Below are positions 20,816-29,403 of a stretch of 64,000 nt of DNA, piece by piece. The stretch is taken from contig JAPOKC010000010.1 of NCBI GenBank assembly GCA_029977845.1, forward strand, positions 1 through 64,000, read 5' to 3'. Under the pieces are notes generated by a model. That model did not search any database and was not told where the DNA came from. It was given only the letters and a program-made list of their open reading frames with translations. This stretch comes from Mycobacteriaceae bacterium (GTDB lineage: Bacteria; Actinomycetota; Actinomycetes; Mycobacteriales; Mycobacteriaceae). The position numbers were made by a program, and so were the translations under genes. Within the stretch, counting starts at the first letter, position 1, and each line of letters starts with the position of its first letter.

Positions 20816-21814
20816 CCGATTTCCGAGAGTTCCGCACCCCCGGCGGGCGGCGAAGAACTCCGCGGCACGGGCGATGGAATCTTCCACGGGTTCGGGGTGC
20901 CAATCCAGTTCCCGTTCGGCCTTGCCGTGATCCAGCGGCGACATCAGTTCCGCCATGCTCAACCCGGCCACGGTGAAGGGCAGATCGCGCCCCAGGAGCC
21001 GCGCCGCGAGGTCGTTGGTTCTGGATGCGACACGCAGCAGTGGCAGTGGAAGTTTGATCCACGGCACTCTCACTGCGGCCGCACGGGCAGCGATCGCGAA
21101 CACCTCGCGGGTACTCAGGTACCGATCGGAGACGATGTAGCGCTCCCCCACCCGGCCGCACTGCGCAGCCAGAATCATTGCCCGGGCCGCGTCTTCGATC
21201 CCGACGACCTCCGCAGACCAGTCGAAGTAGAACGGGAACCGTCCCGCCGCCACCAGTGCGAGCATCGACCCGTGCGGTGTCGGCGCCCAGTCGCCCGGGC
21301 CGTAGGTCGTCGAGATGCACAATGCGACCGCCGGCAGCGACTTGTCCCGGACGTACCGCATGACCATGTCCTCGGCAGCCACCCGTGATGCGATGTAGGC
21401 GCCGCCCTGGTCCCAGTTGTGCGGATCCTCTTCGCTCACCGGAAGGCCGTCACTGATGGCGAGCGTGCCCGTGGTGCTGGTGAAGACGAATTTCCTCAGC
21501 CCGGCCGAAGAGGCGGCGTCGAGCACGTGCCGCAGGCCCTCGACGTTGGTGGCGAACAGCGGAGCCGGATCCCGCAGCCACATCCGCGCGTCGACGACGC
21601 AGTGGTAGACGACGTCGCACCCCGCCATGGCCGCTTGCAAAGCTTCGTCGTCGAACACGTCGCCGTAGCACCGTTCGACCGCGAGATCGTCGATACCTAC
21701 CGTGGAACTGGTGCGGCGCAGCATCACGCGCACATCGGCGCCGCCGGCAGCCAGTTGACGGGTGACGTGCGAACCGAGGAATCCGCTGGCCCCGATGACC
21801 AGACTCTTCGGCAC
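20807..21814 (-). CDS. NAD(P)-dependent epimerase/dehydratase family protein
   Basis: MPKSLVIGASGFLGSHVTRQLAAGGADVRVMLRRTSS... Rossmann GxxGxxG; 335 aa. Confidence 0.9.
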   Translation of the reverse strand: MPKSLVIGASGFLGSHVTRQLAAGGADVRVMLRRTSSTVGIDDLAVERCYGDVFDDEALQAAMAGCDVVYHCVVDARMWLRDPAPLFATNVEGLRHVLDAASSAGLRKFVFTSTTGTLAISDGLPVSEEDPHNWDQGGAYIASRVAAEDMVMRYVRDKSLPAVALCISTTYGPGDWAPTPHGSMLALVAAGRFPFYFDWSAEVVGIEDAARAMILAAQCGRVGERYIVSDRYLSTREVFAIAARAAAVRVPWIKLPLPLLRVASRTNDLAARLLGRDLPFTVAGLSMAELMSPLDHGKAERELDWHPEPVEDSIARAAEFFAARRGCGTLGNRSR

Positions 21815-22557
21815 TACAGCGTGCTGAGAATCTGGTTCATCGTGTCGATCTCCTTCTGCTGGCTCTCGATGATCGACTTGGACAACGCGATCGCGTCGGC
21901 GTTCTGCCCATTCTTGATCTCGTCCTGCGCCATGGTGATCGCACCCTGGTGATGGGTGATCATCCCGGTGAGGAACAACTTGCTCGCCGCAACCCCTTCG
22001 GCATTCTTCAGCGCCTCCATCTCGGCGGCCGACATCATCCCCATACCGGACATCATGGGCATGTCACCCATGCCACCCATACCCGGTATCGCGGGAGTGG
22101 TTGTCGCGCTTGGTAATTCGGAACCGTGCATACCGTCGTGACCGGGCATTGCCGACGTGCTCGGCATGCCGCTCATGCCGGGCATTCCGCCCATCCCCGG
22201 CATCATCGGGGTTCCCCACTGGGTCAGCCACCCCTGCATCTGCTCGATCTCGGGGGCTTGGGCGGCCTTGATCTGCGTGGCCAACTCGACCACCCGCGGG
22301 TCGATGCCCTGCTTGCCCAGGATCATGTCGCTCATCTCCACGGCCTGCTGGTGATGCGGGATCATGTGGTGGGCGAACATCACGTCGGACCGGTTGTGGG
22401 CGGCCGCGGGGGCCACCGACGCGCTGGTGGACGTCGGCGCACTCGTCGCCGGGGTGTCCTTGGCCGCGTCTTTCGTCGCCGAACACCCACCGAGCGCGGC
22501 GGCCACCGCGAACGTCGCCAAACCTGCCGTCAGAGCTTTCATCATGCTGTCCATCAT
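21814..22557 (-). CDS. DUF305 domain lipoprotein with Met/Gly-rich insert
   Basis: Lipobox ALGGCSA; MFAHHMIPHHQQAVEMSDMIL and ITHHQGAITMAQDEIKNG DUF305 signatures; central MMPGMGGMPGMSGMP...MPMMSGMGMM. Confidence 0.88.
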   Translation of the reverse strand: MMDSMMKALTAGLATFAVAAALGGCSATKDAAKDTPATSAPTSTSASVAPAAAHNRSDVMFAHHMIPHHQQAVEMSDMILGKQGIDPRVVELATQIKAAQAPEIEQMQGWLTQWGTPMMPGMGGMPGMSGMPSTSAMPGHDGMHGSELPSATTTPAIPGMGGMGDMPMMSGMGMMSAAEMEALKNAEGVAASKLFLTGMITHHQGAITMAQDEIKNGQNADAIALSKSIIESQQKEIDTMNQILSTL

Positions 22558-22594
22558 GGCCGGTTCCTACCCGCAAGGTTGCGGAGCCAAACAA

Positions 22595-22613
22595 TTAGGG
22601 TAGGCTTACCTCT
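22595..22613 (+). promoter_or_regulatory. Putative IdeR iron box
   Basis: TTAGGGTAGGCTTACCTCT vs recalled consensus TTAGGTTAGGCTAACCTAA (15/19), immediately 5' of the iron permease ATG (22614). Confidence 0.75.
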
Positions 22614-23477
22614 ATGTCTGATGTCTCCGCACAACTACTGGGCAGCGGCCTGATCGGACTTCGAGAGGGCCTGGAGGCCGGCATCGTGGTCATGGTCCTG
22701 GTCGCCTTCCTGGTCAAGACGGGGCGGCGCGACGCCCTGAAGTGGGTCTGGCTCGGCGTCGCCGGAGCGGTCGCCGTCACGGTCGGGGTGTTCCTGGGCA
22801 TCCGGTACGGCGCCTACCGATTGACGGACTTGACCGCCGAGGCGATCGCGGGGATCGCCTCGCTGGTGGCAGTCGCCATCGTGACGTCGATGGTGCTGTG
22901 GATGCACCACGCCGCCGCAGGACTCTCCGGAGACCTGCGAGCCGGGATGAGCAGGGCACTCGAGACCGGAGCGCCGGCGGTGCTGCTGCTGTCGTTCCTG
23001 GCCGTCGGACGTGAAGGCGCCGAGACGGCACTGTTCATGGTCGGCTACGCCGAAGCCAAGACGTCCTGGCCGCTGCTCGGCCTCATCGTCGGCACGGCGA
23101 CCGCGGCCGTGATCGCCTGGGCGATGTACGCCGGCGCGATCCGGATCGACCTGGCGAAGTTCTTCCGCTACACCGGCGTCTTCCTCATCGTGGTGGCCGC
23201 CGGAATTCTGTCCTACGGCCTCGGCGCACTGCAGACCGTCGGCTGGCTGCCAGGTCACCAGCTCCGCGCCTTCGACATCAGCGCGGCGATGGACTGGGGA
23301 TCCTGGTACGGCCAGGTGTTGCAGGGCGTCCTCAACATCGACCCGGCCCCGACAGTGCTGCAACTCACCGGGTGGCTGGTCTATCTCGCCGTCGTGCTGC
23401 CGTTGTTCCTCCGGCCGAGTCCGGCACCCGCCCGGCTGCGGGCCACCGCAAACCCAACCGAAAGGTCCATCGCATGA
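22614..23477 (+). CDS. efeU: FTR1/EfeU family iron permease
   Basis: LIGLREGLEAGIV and AVGREGAETALFMVGY (two REGxE-type motifs), multiple TMs. Confidence 0.92.
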   Translation: MSDVSAQLLGSGLIGLREGLEAGIVVMVLVAFLVKTGRRDALKWVWLGVAGAVAVTVGVFLGIRYGAYRLTDLTAEAIAGIASLVAVAIVTSMVLWMHHAAAGLSGDLRAGMSRALETGAPAVLLLSFLAVGREGAETALFMVGYAEAKTSWPLLGLIVGTATAAVIAWAMYAGAIRIDLAKFFRYTGVFLIVVAAGILSYGLGALQTVGWLPGHQLRAFDISAAMDWGSWYGQVLQGVLNIDPAPTVLQLTGWLVYLAVVLPLFLRPSPAPARLRATANPTERSIA

Positions 23478-23860
23478 CCAGGATGACGGGCGCCGCGTTG
23501 GCATTCCTGACGGCGATCTCATTGGCCGGTTGCGCACAGTCCGAGAAGACTCCCGCGGTCGGAAGCGGGACTGCGGCATCGGAGATCACCGTCGAGGCGT
23601 CCGACACCGGGTGCACGTTATCGGCCACCCAGACCCAGACTGGTCCGCACACGTTCGTGATCACCAACACCGGGACCAAGGTCACCGAGTTCTACGTCTA
23701 CGGTCAGGGCCAGCAGGTGCTCGCCGAGGCCGAGAACATCTCCCCGGGACTGCAACGCCGGCTTGAGGTCCGTTTCGACCAGCCCGGCAACTATCAGACC
23801 GCCTGCAAGCCCGGCATGGCTGGGGACGGCATCCGCGCAAACCTGATCGTCAGCCGGTAG
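23474..23860 (+). CDS. Stand-alone cupredoxin-domain (EfeO N-terminal-like) lipoprotein
   Basis: ATG at 23474 overlapping efeU stop; lipobox SLAGCAQ; ITVEASDTGCTLSATQTQTGPHTFVITNTGTKVTEFYVYG...NYQTACKPGM. Confidence 0.82.
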   Translation: MTRMTGAALAFLTAISLAGCAQSEKTPAVGSGTAASEITVEASDTGCTLSATQTQTGPHTFVITNTGTKVTEFYVYGQGQQVLAEAENISPGLQRRLEVRFDQPGNYQTACKPGMAGDGIRANLIVSR

Positions 23861-23985
23861 AAAACCGCGGTCAGGGCGTTGCTCAGCGGCTCGATTCGGT
23901 AACCCTCAGCTAACTCGTCTTAGCGCCCCGGACTCTGAGGATGTACCGTTGCGGGCAAGTCATCGCCGAATTTTGGAGTTTGCTG

Positions 23986-25710
23986 ATGTGGGTCGTCAAG
24001 AACGGTGCCCGAGTGTGGGCAGCTGCGTTCGCGCTCGGCCTTTCGCTGGCAGGCCCGGGACTCGCGGTCGCTGCGGCCGACGAGACCGACGGCGCTGCCG
24101 CCGGCGTCCAGAGCCAGACCGACACCGAGTTCTCCACGTCGACCTCGACGTCGACCTCCCCGTCTACTCAAGTACGTTCACGGCGCCCGGGGGCCGCCGC
24201 GGCCCAGTCCCCGACCCGGATCGCCCGCGCCGCGACTCCTGCCTCCGGCAACCACACCGAGGCCCGAACGGCGGCCAAACCCGCACAGTCCCGACGGGTC
24301 AACATCGGTCCTAAGACGGCAGCGCCCGCCGGCATCGACCCGCAGGCGTCCGCCGCCGACGCGGTGACGACTGCCGCGGCAGCCGACGCACCGGTCGAGA
24401 TCGCGCCGGCCCCGACTCCCCTGCGTGTCACCGCAAAACCCGTTGCCGCCCTCAGCATCGCCGGCGCCGCGGCGACCGCATCGGCCAGCGATCCGCTTTC
24501 AGCGCTGCTGTCGCCGATTCAGTCCTTCGTCGAGGGCATCGGGCTGCTCATCCGCCGCACCTTCTTCAACCAGGCCCCCACGGTCAACCCGGTGCAACTG
24601 ACCGGAAAGGACGCCGGACTGATCACCGGCACGGTGGGCGCGGTCGACCCCGAGGGTGACCCGATCATCTACAGCGTTTCCAGTTCGCCGAGATACGGCA
24701 GCGCCACCGTCGATGCCGAGGGCAACTACACCTACACGCCAGGCGCGAGTTTCACCGGCCGGGACAGCTTCACCGTCGCCGCCACCGACACCGGTTTCCA
24801 TATCAACCTGCTCGACCTGTTCCGTCCGGCCAGCACCGAGGCCTATCTCCAGATCGCTCAGGGCGTCACAGCAGGCAACCTCACCTTCACCTTCATCTAC
24901 GGGCGCGGTTCGCAGTACTGGAGTCAGGCGGCCCGCGCGGCCCTGCAGGCCTCGGCCGAACAGCTGGCCACCTACTTCGTTGTCGACTCGCCGGTGAACG
25001 TCACCTTCGATGTCACCGCAGAGAACTCGCCGTTCTCCGGAACGCTGGCCTCCTCCGGCAGCGATCTGGTCAGCAGCGATCCCGGCTTCTACGACACCGT
25101 GGTCCAGCAGAAGATCCTCACCGGCGTCGACGCGAACGGCTCGGCCGCCGACGGCACCATCGACTGGAACTTCGGCCAGCCCTGGGCGTACGGCAGCTCG
25201 GTCGACTACAGCCAGTACGACTTCACCTCGACCGCGCTGCACGAACTGCTGCACGCATTCGGATTCCTGTCCAACGTCGACGAGCCCGCGTGGAACTCCT
25301 CCAACCGCACCTGGACGATCTTCGACACCTACATGGTGACCCAGAACGGCACCCAGGTGATCCCCAGCACCTACCGGTGGAACTCGGTCTACAACACCAA
25401 TCTCACCGGCGGCAACGGCGGGCTGTACTTCGGCGGACCCAACGCCGTCGCGGTCTACGGCGGTCTCGTGCCGCTCTACACACCGAATCCATGGGAGCCG
25501 GGAAGCTCGGTCTCCCACTTGGACGACAGCACCTTCACGGGACGCAACACCCAGCTGATGAATGCGATATCCGACACTGGTCGGGGCATTCGCGTGGTCA
25601 GCCCCGTCGAGCTGGCCATCCTGCAGGACATCGGCTACACCGTCAACACCTCGGCGTCGACGTTCCTCATCCTCGGTTTCGGGTTGATCCGCCGCCGGCG
25701 TCGCAAATAG
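23986..25710 (+). CDS. Secreted zinc metalloprotease-like protein with cadherin-like domain
   Basis: ATG at 23986 proposed (MWVVKNGARVWAAAFALGLSLAGPGLAVA); domain NQAPTVNPVQLTGKDAG...DSFTVAATDTGFHINLLDLF; HELLHAFGF zinc motif. Confidence 0.78.
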   Translation: MWVVKNGARVWAAAFALGLSLAGPGLAVAAADETDGAAAGVQSQTDTEFSTSTSTSTSPSTQVRSRRPGAAAAQSPTRIARAATPASGNHTEARTAAKPAQSRRVNIGPKTAAPAGIDPQASAADAVTTAAAADAPVEIAPAPTPLRVTAKPVAALSIAGAAATASASDPLSALLSPIQSFVEGIGLLIRRTFFNQAPTVNPVQLTGKDAGLITGTVGAVDPEGDPIIYSVSSSPRYGSATVDAEGNYTYTPGASFTGRDSFTVAATDTGFHINLLDLFRPASTEAYLQIAQGVTAGNLTFTFIYGRGSQYWSQAARAALQASAEQLATYFVVDSPVNVTFDVTAENSPFSGTLASSGSDLVSSDPGFYDTVVQQKILTGVDANGSAADGTIDWNFGQPWAYGSSVDYSQYDFTSTALHELLHAFGFLSNVDEPAWNSSNRTWTIFDTYMVTQNGTQVIPSTYRWNSVYNTNLTGGNGGLYFGGPNAVAVYGGLVPLYTPNPWEPGSSVSHLDDSTFTGRNTQLMNAISDTGRGIRVVSPVELAILQDIGYTVNTSASTFLILGFGLIRRRRRK

Positions 25711-25720
25711 CGAAAACCGT

Positions 25721-26347
25721 TCAGCGACCGGTCAACTGGTCGATCAGGTTGTAGCTCTCGGGATCGTCGGGCAGCACACCGGCGAAGCCCTCCAGGAAGA
25801 TGATCGCCACCACGTTGGCGGCGACGACGGCGATGAACAGCCAGATGATCGCCGTCGAGATGTTCCACGCGGCACTACCGGAGACAGGCGCCGCCGGGAT
25901 GCCCTTGGGCATCAGCATCAGCATCACACCGACGTAGATCATCACGATGCTGAAGGTCACGAAGGCCCAGGTATAGAGGTGGAGTCGCAGGAATGGCTCG
26001 CCGTAACCGGGATCGCCGGGCAGGATGTGCAGTTCGATCTGACGCACCGACACCGCCGCACCGGCGAGTACACCGAGCAGTCCCATGCCGAGGCCCTGCG
26101 CATAGCGTGCGACGGTCAGCGTGCCGCAGCGGGCCTGCATGATGACGAACAGCGCCCCGACCGTGGCCAGTATCATCCCGTAGCGCTGCAGCATGCACAG
26201 CGGGCAGGGGAACTCGCCCTTGACGAACTGGATGAAGAACGCACTGCACATCACCACGGTGTAGGCCATCACCCAGGCGTGCAGACCCCAGAAGGTGATG
26301 AACCCCCAGATGCCACCCGGCTTGGCGGCCTGATCCTGCTCCGCCAT
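25721..26347 (-). CDS. DsbB-like disulfide bond formation protein
   Basis: Start MAEQDQAAKPGG at 26347; four-TM protein with EFPCPLCMLQRYGM (CxxC). Confidence 0.88.
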   Translation of the reverse strand: MAEQDQAAKPGGIWGFITFWGLHAWVMAYTVVMCSAFFIQFVKGEFPCPLCMLQRYGMILATVGALFVIMQARCGTLTVARYAQGLGMGLLGVLAGAAVSVRQIELHILPGDPGYGEPFLRLHLYTWAFVTFSIVMIYVGVMLMLMPKGIPAAPVSGSAAWNISTAIIWLFIAVVAANVVAIIFLEGFAGVLPDDPESYNLIDQLTGR

Positions 26348-26505
26348 CAGAAGCTCAGATCCAGATGGGAGGTGACGTGATAGTTGAAGAGTCCGATCAT
26401 GGCGATCACACCGATCGCCCAGAGGCTGAGGATCAAGCCGCGCTTGGCGCCCCGCCAGACCAAGAGAACGATCACCAGCAGCAGGATCATGATGAGAATG
26501 TCCAC
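26347..26505 (-). CDS. 52-aa small membrane protein upstream of and overlapping DsbB (possibly DUF5993-like)
   Basis: GTG at 26505: VDILIMILLLVIVLLVWRGAKRGLILSLWAIGVIAMIGLFNYHVTSHLDLSF*; TGA shares its A with the DsbB ATG (TGATG). Below ORF-track cutoff. Confidence 0.7.
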   Translation of the reverse strand: MDILIMILLLVIVLLVWRGAKRGLILSLWAIGVIAMIGLFNYHVTSHLDLSF

Positions 26506-26545
26506 GCCCGAACATTAGGACGTGGCCGAGCCTTGCGGAGGCTGT

Positions 26546-27418
26546 TTAGCCCGGGAAGATCCGCACCCAGTCGACGAGCAGTTCAGCCGGATAGTTGCCC
26601 GGCCGGGGGTCTCGTCCGCCCGAGCCGCCGACCGCCAGATTGAGCACAGGTCGCAGTTCGTAACCCGGGTCGTTGAACGGCCAGCCCTCGATCGAACCGG
26701 CCGGCACCTCCCAGTACGGCCTCATCCCCGGCTTGTAGTCCTGCCAGAAGTACATTCCGAAGTTGTTCCAGGTCACCCGCCAGGTGTGCCACAGGCTGTC
26801 CACCGGGAAGTTGCACGTGGCGTGTGACGTGCCGTCCAGAGTGGCGTGCACGGTGGTTCCCGACGGCCAGTCCTGATTGCCGTACCACTCGATGAGGTCG
26901 ACCTCACCACCGCGCTCCGGGTTGTCGTTGAGGAGCCACCAGGCCGGCCAGGCGCCCGGGGTGAGGCAGTTGAACTTCACCCGTGCCTCGAAGGTGTTGT
27001 TGATGCCGGCCCCGAAGTTGGCCACCACCTTGCCGCTGGTGTATCGGCCGTCGCCATCGCGGGTGGCGCGGATGACCAGATTCGAATTGCCGTCGAGGAA
27101 GACGTGCTCGCGGTCATCCCGATACTGGCCCATGTTCTCCGGGCGGTCCCAGAAAACGGGGTTCTTGATGACCTCGCGGAACTGCGCGACGCTCCAGCGC
27201 GCGGGGTCGGGAGCCGACCCAGCCGGCCCGTTGAACTCGTCGCCGAGGAACTGCGGGGCAGCCGCCTCCGGCGCCGGCGGCATTGCCGGGGGAAGCGGGA
27301 CCTCGGGAACCGGGAGATCCGGACCAGGGTCGGCACCGGCCTCAGGCGTGGGGATCGCCACCGCGGCGACGCCTAAACCGGCCATCAACATCGCACTGCG
27401 ACGGTCGAAGTCGGGCAT
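26546..27418 (-). CDS. Glycoside hydrolase family 16 protein (Rv0315-type)
   Basis: ATG at 27418; twin-Arg-like N-terminus MPDFDRRSAMLMAGLGV; catalytic GEVDLIEW (ExDxxE). Confidence 0.9.
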   Translation of the reverse strand: MPDFDRRSAMLMAGLGVAAVAIPTPEAGADPGPDLPVPEVPLPPAMPPAPEAAAPQFLGDEFNGPAGSAPDPARWSVAQFREVIKNPVFWDRPENMGQYRDDREHVFLDGNSNLVIRATRDGDGRYTSGKVVANFGAGINNTFEARVKFNCLTPGAWPAWWLLNDNPERGGEVDLIEWYGNQDWPSGTTVHATLDGTSHATCNFPVDSLWHTWRVTWNNFGMYFWQDYKPGMRPYWEVPAGSIEGWPFNDPGYELRPVLNLAVGGSGGRDPRPGNYPAELLVDWVRIFPG

Positions 27419-27625
27419 AGCTACCCACTGTAAGGTCCGGCAGTCTCCTGGCACGATCCGGGTGCCGGAAAAGTGACCGAAAGCCTGTGCGGGCGAAGAC
27501 CGGAAACCACAGTTCATCATGCTGAACGCCGATAGATTGCATTTGCTGGAAAATCTCTGTTTAGCTTGGTCGGCGGCGTTTCGCGCCGCAGGTGCCGCGC
27601 CGCAGTTGGCAAAAGGGGAGAACCG

Positions 27626-28831
27626 GTGGGCGAAGACGTACTCGGAATCGTGCGGTCTGCCGCGACCGGGTTCGCGGCCGGGGCAACCACCCTGGCGCTG
27701 TGTACGGCGGTCACCTCCGGCCCTGCCGTCCAGTTGACCACCAGCACGGTGCTGGTGATGGGCGGTACCTACAACGGCACCGCACTGGCACCCCCGATGC
27801 AGCAGTTCCTGGGCGGAGACCCGTGGTACCCGAACCCGGACCTCGACCCGTTCCGGCCCGTGGGCAGCTTCGGGGGCGGCTACCTCGACACCGCCAACAA
27901 TCCGGCCTCCCCGTATTTCGGGTGGGATTTCGTCCCGGTCACCTGGCCGGCCGATGTCTGGCCGCTTTTCCTGGGGAGAACGCCCTACGAGTCGTCCCAG
28001 GAGCAGGGACTGAAGAATATCGCCGGAACTCTGGAATCGACGCTGAGCATGCTGGGATCCGGCGAAAAGGTGGTGGCCGTCGGCTATTCGTCGAGCGCCA
28101 ACGTCATGGTCCGTGAGATGCGGGCACTGCAGGGGCAGCCCGGCGGCGCGCCGGCCACCGACCGGGTGCAGTTCCTCCTACTGGGCAACCCCAACCGGCC
28201 GAACGGCGGGATCCTGCAACGGTTCGCCGGGCTGTACATCCCGTTCGTCGACATCCCACTCGACGGGTCGACTCCGACCGACACGCCCTACGCCACGACC
28301 GATGTCAGCTGGGAATACGACTTCTTCTCCGACTTCCCGACCTACCCGGTCAATCTGCTGGCCGTGATGAACGCGTTCCTGACCGGATCGATCGTGCACG
28401 GGAACTACTTCCCCGCCGACATCAACGGCCCACGCGCGCTGCCGGACACCACCGTCGGAAACATCACCTACATCACCCTCAAGACGCCGCACCTGCCGCT
28501 GCTGATGCCGTTGTACGACATCGGTTTTCCCGAACCACTGCTCGACCTGGTCGAACCGGCGCTGACGGTCATGGTCGACTGGGGCTACGACCGTTCCGCC
28601 GGACCGGGCACCCCGACCGCTGCCGGGTTGCTGCCACGCATCGATCCAGCCACCGCGGCGATGCAACTCGTCGACGCGATCGGCCGGGGCGTGCAGAACT
28701 TGATCTCCGACCTCGTGCCGGCTGGACAGGCCCGATCGCGCGGCCCGGCGCGAACCACGACGGCGGCTGCCACCCGACGGGGATCCGATCACCGAAAGCT
28801 GACGGTTACCGCGCCAAAATCTCGGCGCTGA
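27626..28831 (+). CDS. PE-PPE domain (alpha/beta hydrolase-like) secreted protein
   Basis: GTG at 27626 preceded by GGGGAG; VLVMGGTYNGTALAPPMQQFLGGDPWYPNP...VVAVGYSSSANVMVREM...RVQFLLLGNPNRPNGGILQRF. Confidence 0.85.
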   Translation: MGEDVLGIVRSAATGFAAGATTLALCTAVTSGPAVQLTTSTVLVMGGTYNGTALAPPMQQFLGGDPWYPNPDLDPFRPVGSFGGGYLDTANNPASPYFGWDFVPVTWPADVWPLFLGRTPYESSQEQGLKNIAGTLESTLSMLGSGEKVVAVGYSSSANVMVREMRALQGQPGGAPATDRVQFLLLGNPNRPNGGILQRFAGLYIPFVDIPLDGSTPTDTPYATTDVSWEYDFFSDFPTYPVNLLAVMNAFLTGSIVHGNYFPADINGPRALPDTTVGNITYITLKTPHLPLLMPLYDIGFPEPLLDLVEPALTVMVDWGYDRSAGPGTPTAAGLLPRIDPATAAMQLVDAIGRGVQNLISDLVPAGQARSRGPARTTTAAATRRGSDHRKLTVTAPKSRR

Positions 28832-28930
28832 GGCACAGTGATCTCTCCGAATCTCGTTGTTGAGGAGAGCCATTGGCACGGTTCGTGGCGGGAGACGAGC
28901 ATCTGGTGGCCTACCACCACCAGTGAGTGA

Positions 28931-29347
28931 TCAGTCGGTCGCGTCCGCTTCCTCGGCCGGCTCGTCCAAACTCGCATCCAGAACGCTGACATCGATGCCG
29001 TAGGGCAGGAACCGCACACTGCGACTGGTATCGGTGTTGTGCTTGTTGGCCCGCAGTGCGTCGAGTTCGGTCTTGTAGACCTGCTCGACGTGGGCCTTAC
29101 CGTCCCCGTCGGAGATGTAGATCGCCCACACCCCGTCGCCGGCCTCTCCGGCGGTCTCCGGTTGCGGGCGCGGCCTCGAAGTCCGCTGACCGGGCTTCGT
29201 GAATTGATCGAACAGCATCCCGAAACCGGCACCCTGCCCAGAGGAATTGAGCAATTTGCCGAACGCGTCACGCAGGCCTTCGCCCGTCTCGCGCACGACT
29301 CGGTCGAATTCCTCGGGATCGATGCCGAACGGCCCGTTGTTGTCCAT
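28931..29347 (-). CDS. Conserved hypothetical protein (Rv0313-type)
   Basis: 138 aa; MDNNGPFGIDPEEFDRVVRETGEGLRDAFGKLL... Confidence 0.75.
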   Translation of the reverse strand: MDNNGPFGIDPEEFDRVVRETGEGLRDAFGKLLNSSGQGAGFGMLFDQFTKPGQRTSRPRPQPETAGEAGDGVWAIYISDGDGKAHVEQVYKTELDALRANKHNTDTSRSVRFLPYGIDVSVLDASLDEPAEEADATD

Positions 29348-29403
29348 GCCAGCCAGTGTGCGCCGGGTTTGCTGATCCGTCGATACGCCGGTGGCGAAAC
29401 TCC

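Noticed and set aside
27450-27470. Hairpin GGCAC-GATCCGG-GTGCC between the GH16 and PE-PPE genes
   Set aside because: Short stem without a U-tract; insufficient to call a terminator or regulatory RNA.
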